From CBDFNC01 sp965249895 (lineage in GTDB: Bacteria > Pseudomonadota > Gammaproteobacteria > Enterobacterales > CBDFNC01), in contig CBDFNC010000005.1 in NCBI GenBank assembly GCA_965249895.1, forward strand, positions 558,001-622,000: DNA of 64,000 nt, given 5' to 3'. The position numbers were made by a program, and so were the translations under genes. The notes under the pieces were generated by a model, which ran no database searches, was not told where the DNA came from, and saw nothing but the letters and a program-made list of their open reading frames with translations. This document shows, one piece after another, positions 36,667 to 46,188 of the stretch (position 1 is its first letter; each line of letters begins with the position of its first letter).

Positions 36667-37139
36667 ATGGACTTCGCCATGCTCTATTCAAAATATCGTT
36701 TCATTCTAAAAGCTGCCTGTATCTACGATATATTTGCACTTTTACCGTTTGCTCTCTCTGTTTTAAATCAGCACAACCTGAACACGCTTAGCCAAGTTGA
36801 TATGTACTAGGGGGTTCACCTTGGCCAGCATTCACGGCTATCCAGCTTTTATTTATCCAAATGCTCGGTATTCTCGGAGTGGCCTGGTCAATATGGCGCT
36901 GGCGCGACGGCTCTGTTGAAATCTGTGGCTTTGAAGGGTTTGTGCGGCTGATATTTGCCGCCGCTATGGGTTGGGCAGCAATACAGACAGGTTCGGAACT
37001 ATTTGCAGTGTTTGCGATTATCGATATTGTTGCGGGCTCACTCCATATAGCTGCCTGGCTAGGCCGTAATCATGCACTTGAACCAAGGGCAGGATCAAAC
37101 TTTCAGGAATATCCATATAGCCAAAAAATCACTAAATGA
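36667..37139 (+). pseudogene. Frameshifted small membrane protein
   Basis: One frame starts MDFAMLYSKYRFILKAACIYD and runs FALLPFALSVLNQHN... to a TAG at about 36810. The next frame continues without gap as GGSPWPAFTAIQLLFIQMLG, then ILGVAWSIWRWRDGSVE, to the stop at 37139. Adding one C in TAC-TAG (giving TACCTAG) joins them into a protein of about 157 residues with four hydrophobic helices. The family is unknown to me. Divergent placement suggests it was the LysR target. Confidence 0.7.
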
Positions 37140-37207
37140 CACAATAAATTTTGAACTTGTCTTCGATTTAACGATCAGATCTCCAAATTACTGAATTTGG
37201 TCGAAAA

Positions 37208-38317
37208 ATGGTATTAATTGAACAGCTACAAAAGGTCCAGGAAAGTCGCTCGCAGATCAATCAAGACTATCCCGTCATTGAGGTCGTGTTTCTGGTGATA
37301 GTCGCTATGATTTGTGGACAAAAGCAATGGACTGACATTGAAGACTTCGGTAAGGGCAAGGAAAACCTAAAGTGGTTACGTCAGTATTTGCCATACAAAA
37401 ATGGCATACCTACCCGGCATACTATCGCCAGGATCATGCGGACTGTGATCCCTGAAACCCTGCTATCAGCAATGGTTGGGTGGGTGAATATTCGCCGGGA
37501 AAGAAATGGTGCACCTATCATCAGCGTGGACGGAAAGGTGATAAAAGGTGCTAAAGCCAGCCGCCATGATGATCCCTTGTTCCTCGTTTCGACCTTTGAG
37601 GTTGAGCAGGGGCTAGTGTTAACTCACCGACCTTGTAAAGGAAAAGGCATGGAAATACAAGCGGTAAGAGAGATGATAGACACACTGGATATCACTGGTT
37701 GCTTGCTGACAGCCGATGCTTTGCATTGCCAAGTAGAAACGCTGAAAGAGGTCAAAGACAAAGGCGGAGATATGCTGGTTCAAGTAAAAAGTAATCAGCC
37801 AAAACTGCTCGCCGAAGTGGATGAGCAGTTTCAAGCATACTGGTCACAGCCAGAAGAGCAGCAAGTCTCCTTTGAAACCAAAGATAAAGGCCATGGACGA
37901 ACAGAAGTTCGTACCGTTTTCTCGCTACCCGCCGCTTTTAGTAAGGAGATAAACACAAAATGGCCGATGATTAAAGGAATAGTAGCTGTAGTCCGAGAGC
38001 GTAGTATCAATGGCTCAGATACAGGCAGTTATGAGACATCATATTATGTTTGTACCGATGAACTACCACTGGAACTTGCAGCCCAAGCCTCAAGGCAGCA
38101 CTGGCACATAGAAAATCAGCAGCATTGGGCGTTAGATGTCATTTTTAGGGAAGATGCTCAGAAAATGTATGCTGGACACTCGCCATTGAATATAGCGTGT
38201 TGTCGCCGTTTAGTGCAGAACCTCTTCAGAAAGTCCCCCGGGAAAGAGTCTGTACCAAGAAAAATGAATAAGGCCGCGTGGGAAGGAGAATATAGGTCAG
38301 CGTTGCTTTTTACATGA
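37208..38317 (+). CDS. ISAs1-family transposase
   Basis: A 369-residue DDE transposase. It has the ISAs1 N-terminal helper region (VFLVIVAMICGQKQWTDIE), ISVDGKVIKGA (first Asp), LLTADALHCQ (second Asp), and a late HWHIENQQHWALDVIF.ED block with the Glu. It appears full length and uninterrupted, so the element may be active. I could not identify its terminal inverted repeats by eye; the element probably spans about 37150-38340. Confidence 0.9.
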   Translation: MVLIEQLQKVQESRSQINQDYPVIEVVFLVIVAMICGQKQWTDIEDFGKGKENLKWLRQYLPYKNGIPTRHTIARIMRTVIPETLLSAMVGWVNIRRERNGAPIISVDGKVIKGAKASRHDDPLFLVSTFEVEQGLVLTHRPCKGKGMEIQAVREMIDTLDITGCLLTADALHCQVETLKEVKDKGGDMLVQVKSNQPKLLAEVDEQFQAYWSQPEEQQVSFETKDKGHGRTEVRTVFSLPAAFSKEINTKWPMIKGIVAVVRERSINGSDTGSYETSYYVCTDELPLELAAQASRQHWHIENQQHWALDVIFREDAQKMYAGHSPLNIACCRRLVQNLFRKSPGKESVPRKMNKAAWEGEYRSALLFT

Positions 38318-38380
38318 TGTTAACAAAGCTCGCTCGCGCCCTTCACTTGAACCCACCCTGCAGAACTAATAATGTTTCTG

Positions 38381-38405
38381 GCCTGGTTTAACAAGTAAAC
38401 CAGGC
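38381..38405 (+). terminator. Hairpin downstream of the ISAs1 transposase
   Basis: GCCTGGTTTA-acaag-TAAACCAGGC, a perfect 10-bp stem, is followed by GTTTC. It could be a terminator protecting the LysE gene from read-through. Confidence 0.55.
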
Positions 38406-38553
38406 GTTTCATCCTTAACCAGCTAACTCGATATTGGAATATATAGCGGTAACTGTGGTTTGATAAATCAGCTCCACTAGACAAAGTGATTCACTAACCG
38501 GTAATTTCGACTATAATGCACTTCCTTTTATTGTGTATAAAAGGAGCTTGCTA

Positions 38554-39189
38554 ATGTTTGGTACCCAGGATTTATTTCTCTTTATGGTTTCCGGCATGTT
38601 ACTTAATATCATCCCCGGACCTGATTCCATTTATATCATGGGCAGAGGAGCAACCCAGGGATTTCGCGCCGGCTCGTCTGCAGCTCTGGGTATAGGCGCA
38701 GGTACTTTCGTGCACATTTTTGCCGCAGCCTTTGGCCTTTCCGCCATTATGGCAACTTCTGCCACAGCCTTCACGGCGGTCAAGATAATTGGCGCGATTT
38801 ACCTGGTTTACATTGGCTGCACTATGTTGTTGACAGGATCTCAAAAAGATAGCTCTACGGGTTTTACTGCCAGGCAAACCTCAATGGTCAATATTTTCTC
38901 CCAAGGTTTTTTAACCAATGCCCTGAACCCTAAAGTTGCCCTGTTTTTTCTCGCGTTTGTACCGCAATTTATCGACCCTAATGCGCCCGATAAGGTAGTG
39001 GCTTTTCTGTTTCTCGGTCTGGTATTTAATTTCAACGGTATGATCTGGTGCCACTTTCTCGCCTGGACTTCATCAGTAGCGGGCAAGAAGGTTAAGCAAA
39101 ATGAAGCCATTGGCCTGTGGTTTAAACGGACAGCAGGCGGTTTGTTTTTGTATTTTGGAGTAAAACTGGCGTTTAGTGAACAGAACTAG
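38554..39189 (+). CDS. LysE/RhtB-family amino-acid exporter
   Basis: A 211-residue membrane protein with six predicted helices and the RhtB signature LLNIIPGPDSIYIMGRGATQG. NPKVALFFLAFVPQFI is also typical. The start is fixed by AAAAGGAG eight bases before ATG 38554; a GTG at 38533 is in frame but lies upstream of that site. Members export amino acids or their analogues such as homoserine lactone and threonine. Confidence 0.92.
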   Translation: MFGTQDLFLFMVSGMLLNIIPGPDSIYIMGRGATQGFRAGSSAALGIGAGTFVHIFAAAFGLSAIMATSATAFTAVKIIGAIYLVYIGCTMLLTGSQKDSSTGFTARQTSMVNIFSQGFLTNALNPKVALFFLAFVPQFIDPNAPDKVVAFLFLGLVFNFNGMIWCHFLAWTSSVAGKKVKQNEAIGLWFKRTAGGLFLYFGVKLAFSEQN

Positions 39190-39216
39190 ATAGCTTTCAC
39201 CCTATTACTAGATTAA

Positions 39217-39486
39217 CTAGTGCCCATCCCGAAACACCAAATTCAAGGCTATATTCACGACCTAGAGCGGATGCCTCTATAGGCAAAAAGGGCGAAGCCA
39301 GTGCTCACAAGGTTCGCCGAACAAGTTCGACTCTACAGGAATACAGGCCAACCTACCTGCTCCTGTGTTTCAGAACGGAAACTAACTAGTACCGTTCTGA
39401 AACACACACCGAGATCGCGGTAAAGCCGCTGGATTCCCTCGTGCGAGGGAATGACAGAATCGGCGATTCAAGACGGGCACTAACTA
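39217..39486. repeat. CTAGTGCC-bounded repeat element, copy A
   Basis: The left end CTAGTGCCCATCCCGAAAC mirrors the right end TTCAAGACGGGCAC. It contains a dispersed core repeat (about 39270-39345) and, near its right end, CTGGATTCCCTCGTGCGAGG, continuing GAATGACAG, a hairpin motif common between bacterial genes. A second copy lies at 46899-47142. Confidence 0.65.
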
Positions 39487-39496
39487 GCCAATTCGA

Positions 39497-40867
39497 CTAT
39501 TCACAGGGCGGCGCTAAATGGATCATTGCCAAACCGCCCAGCGAGGTTTCACGATATTTTTTGTTCATATCTTTACCCGTCTGGTACATAGTTTCAATTA
39601 CTTTATCAAGCGATATCAGAGACTTCCCATTACGCTTTAACGCCATCCTAGACGCATTTATCGCTTTCATTGCCCCCATGGCATTACGTTCAATGCAGGG
39701 AATCTGAACCAAACCGCCTATGGGATCGCAAGTCATTCCCAGCGAATGCTCCATGGCTATTTCGGCCGCCATGCAAACCTGCTCATTGCTGCCCCCTCTA
39801 ATAGTGGTAAGGCCAGCCGCCGCCATAGAGGAGGACACGCCCACCTCTCCCTGGCAACCTACTTCCGCCCCGGAGATGGACGCATTCATCTTGTAAAGCA
39901 TGCCTATCGCGGCGGACACAGCCAAAAAACCTTTGAGCTGGTCGTTGTCCAGCTGGCGAATAAATTTGTGGTAGTACATCAATACCGCGGGAATAACACC
40001 TGCCGCACCATTCGTGGGGGATGTCACTACCTGGCCACCCGCAGCATTTTCTTCACTTACCGCAAAAGCAAACAGATTCACCCAGTCAAGCACTGTCATG
40101 GGGTCATTATCTATGCCTTGATTTGCTTCCAGTTGTTTCAGCAGTGCCGGTGCGCGGCGAGTCACGTTTAACCCCCCTTCTAAAATCCCTTCGGTTTTGA
40201 AGCCACGCTTCATGCAAGATGACATCACCTGCCACACCTGCGCGGCGCGTTTTTCTAGCTCATCCTGGTCCCTAAAAGCCAGTTCATTTGCCAGTACTAA
40301 GGCGTCCAGGCTCAGGCCATTATCTTCTCCATGCTTTAATAGTTCCGCCGCAGAATTAAACGGGTAAAGCACGGGCACAGTTTCTCTGCGCTTACCCAGC
40401 TGCAACTCATCTGTTGTCGCAATAAATCCGCCGCCGATGGAATAATAGGTTTCTGTCGCTAATTTCTGCTTATTTTGGTCAAAAGCCGTGATAGACATGC
40501 CGTTTTCGTGTAATGGCAGACTCTCACGGTGAAATCGTATATCTGTATCTGCATAAAATGAGATGGTGCGCCCACCTGAGAGGGGTAGCGTTTGCTCTGC
40601 CAGTGCCCTCGCCATCACCTGGTTGGCCGCTTCAATATCGATGGTGTCAGGTCTATTTCCCATCAGCCCCAGTGTAACGGCTTTATCTGTATGGTGACCC
40701 TTACCAGTCAGTGATAGGGAGCCATAAAGATCCACCTGAACCCGTTCGACATCATCGAGTTGAGCTTGAATTAGCTGACAAAATTCAAAACCGGCGATCA
40801 TAGGACCATTGGTATGTGAGCTCGAGGGGCCAACACCAACTTTATAGATATCGAAAATGGATAGCAT
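39497..40867 (-). CDS. sdaA: L-serine ammonia-lyase, single-chain iron-sulfur type
   Basis: A 456-residue enzyme deaminating L-serine to pyruvate. The N-terminal half has the beta domain with VGPSSSHTNGPMIAG. The C-terminal alpha domain carries the iron-sulfur cysteines in ISGAEVGCQGEVG, MTCDPIGGLVQIPCIERN and a near-terminal segment. It stands alone and lies beyond the decayed proWV genes. Confidence 0.95.
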   Translation of the reverse strand: MLSIFDIYKVGVGPSSSHTNGPMIAGFEFCQLIQAQLDDVERVQVDLYGSLSLTGKGHHTDKAVTLGLMGNRPDTIDIEAANQVMARALAEQTLPLSGGRTISFYADTDIRFHRESLPLHENGMSITAFDQNKQKLATETYYSIGGGFIATTDELQLGKRRETVPVLYPFNSAAELLKHGEDNGLSLDALVLANELAFRDQDELEKRAAQVWQVMSSCMKRGFKTEGILEGGLNVTRRAPALLKQLEANQGIDNDPMTVLDWVNLFAFAVSEENAAGGQVVTSPTNGAAGVIPAVLMYYHKFIRQLDNDQLKGFLAVSAAIGMLYKMNASISGAEVGCQGEVGVSSSMAAAGLTTIRGGSNEQVCMAAEIAMEHSLGMTCDPIGGLVQIPCIERNAMGAMKAINASRMALKRNGKSLISLDKVIETMYQTGKDMNKKYRETSLGGLAMIHLAPPCE

Positions 40868-40891
40868 ATTGATTTCTCGGTTTTCCCTAGC

Positions 40892-42227
40892 CTATTTTAA
40901 GAATAGATCAAGGCGGATCCCTTCGAGTGTTTCCGCTGGCCTTAAAATGAGCCAAGTAAAGAGATCCGCACGGTTAGGTGGCTTTAAGAGCCGAGCATTG
41001 TTAACTCGCTTTTTCTCCTCTTCGAGCGGCGCTGTATGCTCACTTAATACTTCGGCTAAGGTGGCGCGGGATAGCTTACCCCTAACCTGACCATCACTAT
41101 TAATCACGGGTAGTGGGTGAACGCTATCTAAAGTTTCCGGGATCACTTGCTCCAACAGCGCATCTGATTGTACCGCGGGGACATATTGCAACATCGAATC
41201 ATCAATAGATTTGCTGTAGTCGGATGTTGCGATTTCCTCTAATACTTACCGAGTTATAACCCCTTGATAAACATCATCGTTCACATAATAACCATAGTCA
41301 TCCTTGGCTTTACGCATCTGCGCCAACGCTTCCCCTATGGTTTCTGCCGAGATACGTACTATCTGGGGTTTCATTACGGTCTCTACCGTTAACGCACCAG
41401 CCCGGTTCACATCTTTTACAAAAGCTTCCACATAATCATCGACGGGGTTAAGCAAGATCTCCACCGGCGCACCTTGCTGCACCAAAATACCATCTCTTAA
41501 GATAGCGATACGATCCCCTAAGCGGAGCGCTTCATCTAAATCATGGGTGATAAAGATAATGGTCTTGTGTAACTTTTCCTGCGGGGAGATCAGTTGGTCC
41601 TGCATTTCACTGCGGATAAGCGGGTCCAGTGCAGAAAAGGCTTCATCCATCAGTAAAATATCAGCATCGGTGCAAAGCGCTCAGGCCAGCCCCACTCTTT
41701 GTTGCTGCCCACCAGAAAGGTGGGCTGGATAATGGTGTTAATAGCCAGTTAAACCCACAGCGTCCAGCCATTACATCGCGCTTTTATTACGCTCCAATTT
41801 TTTACCCCCTGGATCTGCAAACCATAGGCAATGTTTTGCAGCACAGTTCTGTGTGGCAACAAACCAAAGTGTTGAAACACCATAGCCACTTTTTGCCTAC
41901 GAAACTCCTGAAAATCCTTTGGATCTAACGCCATCACGTCCACCCCGGCAATTTCTATCACTCCTTTGGTGGGTTCAATCAAGCGGTTAAAATGACGGAT
42001 CAAGGTAGACTTGCCAGAGCCGGACAGCCCCATAATGACAAAGATTTCTCCATCATTGATTTCCAGGTTAATGTCTTTAAGACCCACGGTATGGCCCGTT
42101 TTTGCCAGGACTTGGTCTTTGCTCTTCCCGGCTTTCACTTGCTCCCACACACGTTGTGGCGAGGGGCCAAAAACCTTGTAGAGGTTTTTACTCGAATAAG
42201 AGGAGATAACTTATCCTGCTCAGTCAT
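40892..42227 (-). pseudogene. proV: Glycine betaine/proline ABC transporter ATPase (ProV-like), decayed
   Basis: The original ATPase-CBS protein can be read across five lesions. A base appears lost after MTEQDK (about 42208), shifting into VISSYSSKNLYKVFG. The intact N-terminal half follows with Walker A GLSGSGKST and the Q-loop VFQHFGLLPH. A frameshift occurs in the T6 run at 41798-41803. In-frame stops lie at 41771, 41738 and 41681, where Gln, Glu and Arg codons are expected around the LSGGQQQR signature. Another stop is at 41246. Walker B ILLMDEAFSALDP and the C-terminal CBS domain remain readable. It overlaps the proW end by 8 bp. Confidence 0.9.
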
Positions 42228-43103
42228 TTTCTCGGCCCCCTAAGTGTTGCTGAGTTCGTTTAGCGTAACTTTGTGTTACCCGATCAAACACTATAGCCAG
42301 GCCATTAAGTAACCCTAAGGTAAAATACTGATTGGTGATTGATTTTAAAACCGGTTGGCCTAACCCTTTAACCCCTATCATAGAGGCGATAACCACCATA
42401 GCCAGGGCCATCATAATTGTCTGGTTAATGCCCGCCATTATATTGGGCATCGCCAAAGGCAACTGCACGCCAAACAATCTTTGCATTGAACTGGCGCCGT
42501 ACGCGGTAGCAGCCTCCAGCACTTCCTTATTCACCAGGCGTATCCCCAAATTGGTCAAACGAATAACAGGCGCTATGGCATAGATCACCACAGCAATAAC
42601 TCCGGGGATCCGGCCAATACCCAGCAGCATGACCACAGGAATTAAATAAACAAAAGCAGGCATGGTTTGCATCACATCCAACAAAGGAATTACCGTAGAC
42701 TGGACCCGGTTTGATCGCGCCATGGCAATACCTGTGGGCTCCCCACCCCGATAGCCACAAAGGTCGATACCAGTATGATGCTCATAGTACGCATAGTGTT
42801 CTCCCACATGCCAAATACACCGATAAACACAAAAGCAGCTACAACGCCTAAGGTCAACTTCCAGGAGCGGCTGGCAAGATAAGCAAGTCCGGCAAGCACA
42901 GCCAATACTGCCCACCAAGGGGAGGCTAACAGGAGTTTTTCAAACCAGACCAGGAAGGTTAAAAGAGGGTCAAAGAAGGCTTCTATACTATCGCCATATT
43001 CGCGCGAAAAGCTGCGGTAAGCGCCATCGAGCGTTTTACGAATTTCCAATAACTGTTGGCGGTCCAGCTGAGGAAACTCAGTTAACCAGGAAGAATCCGA
43101 CAT
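42220..43103 (-). pseudogene. proW: Glycine betaine/proline ABC permease (ProW-like), frameshifted
   Basis: The N-terminal part (MSDSSWLTEFPQLDRQQ...) has the first transmembrane helices and FVFIGVFGMWENTMRTMSI. It runs out of frame at a short G run around 42738-42749. The other frame continues with EPTGIAMARSNRVQSTVIPL, then LLDVMQTMPAFVYLIPVVMLLG and the EAA loop EAATAYGASSMQRL. One added G restores the whole permease. No ProX binding protein is adjacent. With proV broken in several places, osmoprotectant uptake by this locus is lost. Confidence 0.88.
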
Positions 43104-43469
43104 AAGTGCTTCTATACAATTGAATGATAGGGATATCCGGCAACTACCGGGCTGATCTAGTTTACAGTTTAGTTAAGGCAGAGCTTACCTTTTTAGTCAC
43201 ACCTGAGCTAACGGCAGGTACGCCTGCTCATTGTAAAAAGATCATTATGACAGGTATTTTCTATTGAATAAAAGCGCCTATCCTGGGTATAACCAACAAG
43301 CTTTGAGTCCCACTTTGCTCACATAAAAATTGGCAGTGCAACAACTTGCTAGGCCTTGTTAGGTTTTGATCCCACTTGAGCTCTATGGCAATATTTATTT
43401 ACCAACAATGGTGCTCTGCATCCCCTCTTGGTTAGCGTTAGTTACTTGGTTTTAGAGCTTTTGATGAGG
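43104..43469. other. Intergenic region upstream of the proWV remnant
   Basis: No gene or clear repeat was seen in these 366 bp. The left part would have held the proW promoter. Confidence 0.4.
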
Positions 43470-44402
43470 CTACACTTGCATCTTTTTTGATGACTGTTCG
43501 AGTGCTTCGCTAAGCACCCAATCACGAAACGCAATAACTGCAGGGTCCTTACTGTTATTCTCGGGGTATACCAAATGGTAAGCATGCTGCTCCGACACAT
43601 TCAGGCTAGTATTAAACAGCCTGATCAATCGACCTTGAGCCAGATCGTTAGCAATCATAATGGGCTCTGCTAGCCCCACAGCTCCCCCATCAAGAACCGC
43701 CTGTACAACATGGCTTAGGTCAGAGAATGCAACCGTTTGGCTATCATTGAAATCATCAATTCCAGCCTCCTTCATCCACATCGACCAATTAGGCCAGGCC
43801 TTTCCTTCAATTGCGCAATCTACATAGCAAAGTGTGTGTTCTAGCAAGTCTCTCGGTTCTTCGAGCTGGCCCCCCTTTGTAAGCAGCTCAGGACTGCAAA
43901 CAGGAACTACAACAGTGCCGAATAACCTGTCTGATAACGTTGCTGGATATGTGCCAGTTCCAAATCGAATCGCAATATCGACATCATCAAAATCCCTTAC
44001 CTCATCGGTAATATCAAACTCCAATTTCAGGTCTGGGTTAACCTTTTTGAAATCTTCAATTTTGGGCAATAACCAATTCGTCGCAAATCTTGCACCCAAT
44101 GAGACTCTCAGCTGCGAGGCAGTACGAGTCGTTTTTCTTGCGCGACCGATTGCACGTTGCAAATCGTCAAGCACCTCTGTCACGGCCTTAAGCATTACAA
44201 TACCTGAAGGTGTTAACCGCATTCTACGGCTGGTACGCTCAAAAAGAGTAATCCCTATTCGTTCCTCAATTTCTTTTATTTGGTAACTGACTGCCGCGGG
44301 CGTTAAACCCACTTCATCTGCCGCCTTAGTAAAGTTCAAATGTCGACCTGCCGCTTCAAAAATCGTCAGGGCTCTCGTACCAGGTAGTGTTCTGCTGCTC
44401 AT
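43470..44402 (-). CDS. LysR-family regulator, GcvA type
   Basis: A 310-residue regulator opening with the GcvA-like RTLPGTRALTIFEAAGRHLNFT and the HTH KAADEVGLTPAAVSYQIKEIEERIG. The effector domain has DVDIAIRFGTGTYP, typical of GcvA/AmpR relatives. It diverges from an aminotransferase fragment, probably the remnant of its target gene. Confidence 0.9.
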   Translation of the reverse strand: MSSRTLPGTRALTIFEAAGRHLNFTKAADEVGLTPAAVSYQIKEIEERIGITLFERTSRRMRLTPSGIVMLKAVTEVLDDLQRAIGRARKTTRTASQLRVSLGARFATNWLLPKIEDFKKVNPDLKLEFDITDEVRDFDDVDIAIRFGTGTYPATLSDRLFGTVVVPVCSPELLTKGGQLEEPRDLLEHTLCYVDCAIEGKAWPNWSMWMKEAGIDDFNDSQTVAFSDLSHVVQAVLDGGAVGLAEPIMIANDLAQGRLIRLFNTSLNVSEQHAYHLVYPENNSKDPAVIAFRDWVLSEALEQSSKKMQV

Positions 44403-44553
44403 TTATCTTCAAGCCAAATTTAATGATCTATTGAGTAATACTCGTTTCCCAAGGCTCAGTCAATCAGAGAAAATCTAGCTGTATTTAGATAACACCCATT
44501 CAGCCCCCGGGTATGGGCTTTAGATCCTATTAGCAATTGTCAGGAATAAACAG

Positions 44554-44781
44554 ATGTCATGTAAGCTTAATTATGTAGTCCAGGTTAACGATAGAGCAGC
44601 CACTATTGAGGAATTATCTCCCCTAGCCTTTGCCGGACATGCGCACATGACTGCCATGCAGATTCATAACGGCCAGATCCGTGGTCTTGATCTGCACTTG
44701 GCGCGCCTTCAAGAAGCATCACTAGCGCTGTTCGGTAAAGCGATACCGGATTACATAATGCCTACCTCGCTGAACCACTAG
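44554..44781 (+). pseudogene. Class IV aminotransferase N-terminal fragment
   Basis: A frame of 75 codons. The first 65 or so residues (PLAFAGHAHMTAMQIHNGQ and RGLDLHLARLQEASLALFG) match the start of class IV (branched-chain/D-amino-acid type) aminotransferases, including the RGLDLHLxRL motif. It then stops, and the PLP-lysine and all later parts (expected 200 or more residues) are absent from the following DNA. Deletion remnant. Confidence 0.7.
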
Positions 44782-44973
44782 TACGACCATGATCATCAAG
44801 TTATAGGCGGCTACCTGACTTAGGTATGTTGCACAAAGAATAACGCCAAATCTGCTTAGATATCTGCTATTCAAGCTGAGTAACTTTACTGCTCGGCTTG
44901 TTGGGCTGTTATGTGTTTGAGTATACAAATTATGGTTATTTACATATTAAATAACATTTAAAGAGGTTACAAA

Positions 44974-45555
44974 ATGCACGCTCTTATAGTACTTGCAAAT
45001 CCTAACAAAGATTCATTGACTCATGCAGTAGCAAAAAAAATTTCTGATAGTATTTCGCAAAGTAATAAATCAAATAGCTCCGAGATTGTGGATCTTGCAG
45101 CTGAAAATTTTAATCCTTGCTATACATCGCATGATGCATTGGTATTGCATGGAAAAGCTGAACCATCCGAAGCTATTCTTGCTGAGCAAACCCGAATAGA
45201 TCGAGCTGATACACTGATATTGGTACATCCAGTGTATTGGTGGTCTTTCCCAGCAATACTGAAGGGGTGGATTGATCGGGTTTTTACGAATGGATGGGCT
45301 TATGATGATACATCCAGTGATGGATTGAATAAGAAATTAGGACACCTGCCCATCCATATTTTTTCTATCGCTGGTGCTGGGATTGGAACGTACGCTCGTC
45401 ACGGCTATTATGGGGCGATGCGTACACAAATTAACCATGGTATCTTTGGTTATTGTGGTGCTCCAGTACAAACATCAGAACTTATGTTTCAGTCTAATTC
45501 TGAAGCTTGCATTGAGATCGCTGGAAAAATTGGGAAAAATATTTTTAGTTATTGA
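44974..45555 (+). CDS. NAD(P)H:quinone oxidoreductase, KefF/MdaB-like flavodoxin fold
   Basis: A 193-residue protein. MHALIVLANPNKDSLTHAVAKK is the FMN-phosphate region, and VHPVYWWSFPAILKGWIDRVFTNGWAY is the flavin/quinone-site signature of this family. AGAGG lies upstream of the ATG. It catalyses two-electron reduction of quinones or related electrophiles. It is not linked to a KefC antiporter here. Confidence 0.9.
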   Translation: MHALIVLANPNKDSLTHAVAKKISDSISQSNKSNSSEIVDLAAENFNPCYTSHDALVLHGKAEPSEAILAEQTRIDRADTLILVHPVYWWSFPAILKGWIDRVFTNGWAYDDTSSDGLNKKLGHLPIHIFSIAGAGIGTYARHGYYGAMRTQINHGIFGYCGAPVQTSELMFQSNSEACIEIAGKIGKNIFSY

Positions 45556-45877
45556 TAGGTTATAAAGAATACTGCACACATAAGAATGCAATTCACCCGG
45601 CTCCACAACGCTGCTCGGGTGATTGCAGCGATATCTGTACAGCAGATAAAATAAACAAAAAAATAAACTACTCGCCCATTTCGCCCAAAAAAAACAGGCC
45701 ACCAAGCGTTCTTTTAAATCAAATTCACAAGACATATTCTAATGAGTTAAACCGGGCTGAATTTTAACCGACAAAAGGCAAGATCCGACCCTGGCAATGC
45801 ATCAATTATTGGCGATAGTCGGTTATAAAAACAGCACTACCAGCAGTCCATATGATTAAATGGGACCGGTCAAACCT
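45556..45877. other. Intergenic stretch after the quinone reductase
   Basis: No gene recognised. CACCCGGCTCCACAACGCTG followed by CTCGGGTG (about 45596-45623) can form a loose hairpin that may terminate the preceding gene. Confidence 0.3.
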
Positions 45878-46034
45878 GGGTAACAGATCAAAATAGATCT
45901 GTGGGAGTTGAACCCATCTCAGGGGTGAGATGTAAAGCGCATGGATGCACGTTCGGCGAACCTTGTGGGCACAGGCTTCGCCCTCTTCACTTATAGAGAG
46001 GCATCTGCTACAAAGACCGCCACAATTGTTACCC
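45878..46034 (-). mobile_element. GGGTAACA-bounded miniature element, copy 2
   Basis: A 157-bp element with ends GGGTAACA and TGTTACCC. It is the reverse complement of copy 1 at 33493-33652 along nearly its whole length; shared blocks are TGCATCCATGCGCTTTACATCT and CTATAAGTGAAGAGGGCGAAGCC, each given here in part. It ends 82 bp before an attC-like site. Confidence 0.8.
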
Positions 46035-46115
46035 TTATTCCCGTTATTTGATGGGTTTCCATCTATCCCTATGGGGGTTGTGAGACTCTAAAATTTTCAT
46101 TTAGATGCCATGATA

Positions 46116-46188
46116 AGTTAACGCCTGATGAATCCGCCAAATGTAAGCGAGTAGCGAGCATTTGGTCGGGTTACTTTATTTGTTAGTT
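46116..46188 (-). other. attC-like integron recombination site (a)
   Basis: Read on the minus strand it runs from TAACAAATAAAGTAACCCG to GGCGTTA. The two arms (plus-strand TAACGCCTGATGAATCCG-CCAAATG and the complement of CATTTGGTCGGGTTACTTTATTTGTTA, quoted in part) pair throughout with one unpaired A, the extrahelical base that sets attC strand choice. The stop codon of the secreted-protein gene lies inside the site (ACTAACAAATAA), as in integron cassettes. Confidence 0.75.
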
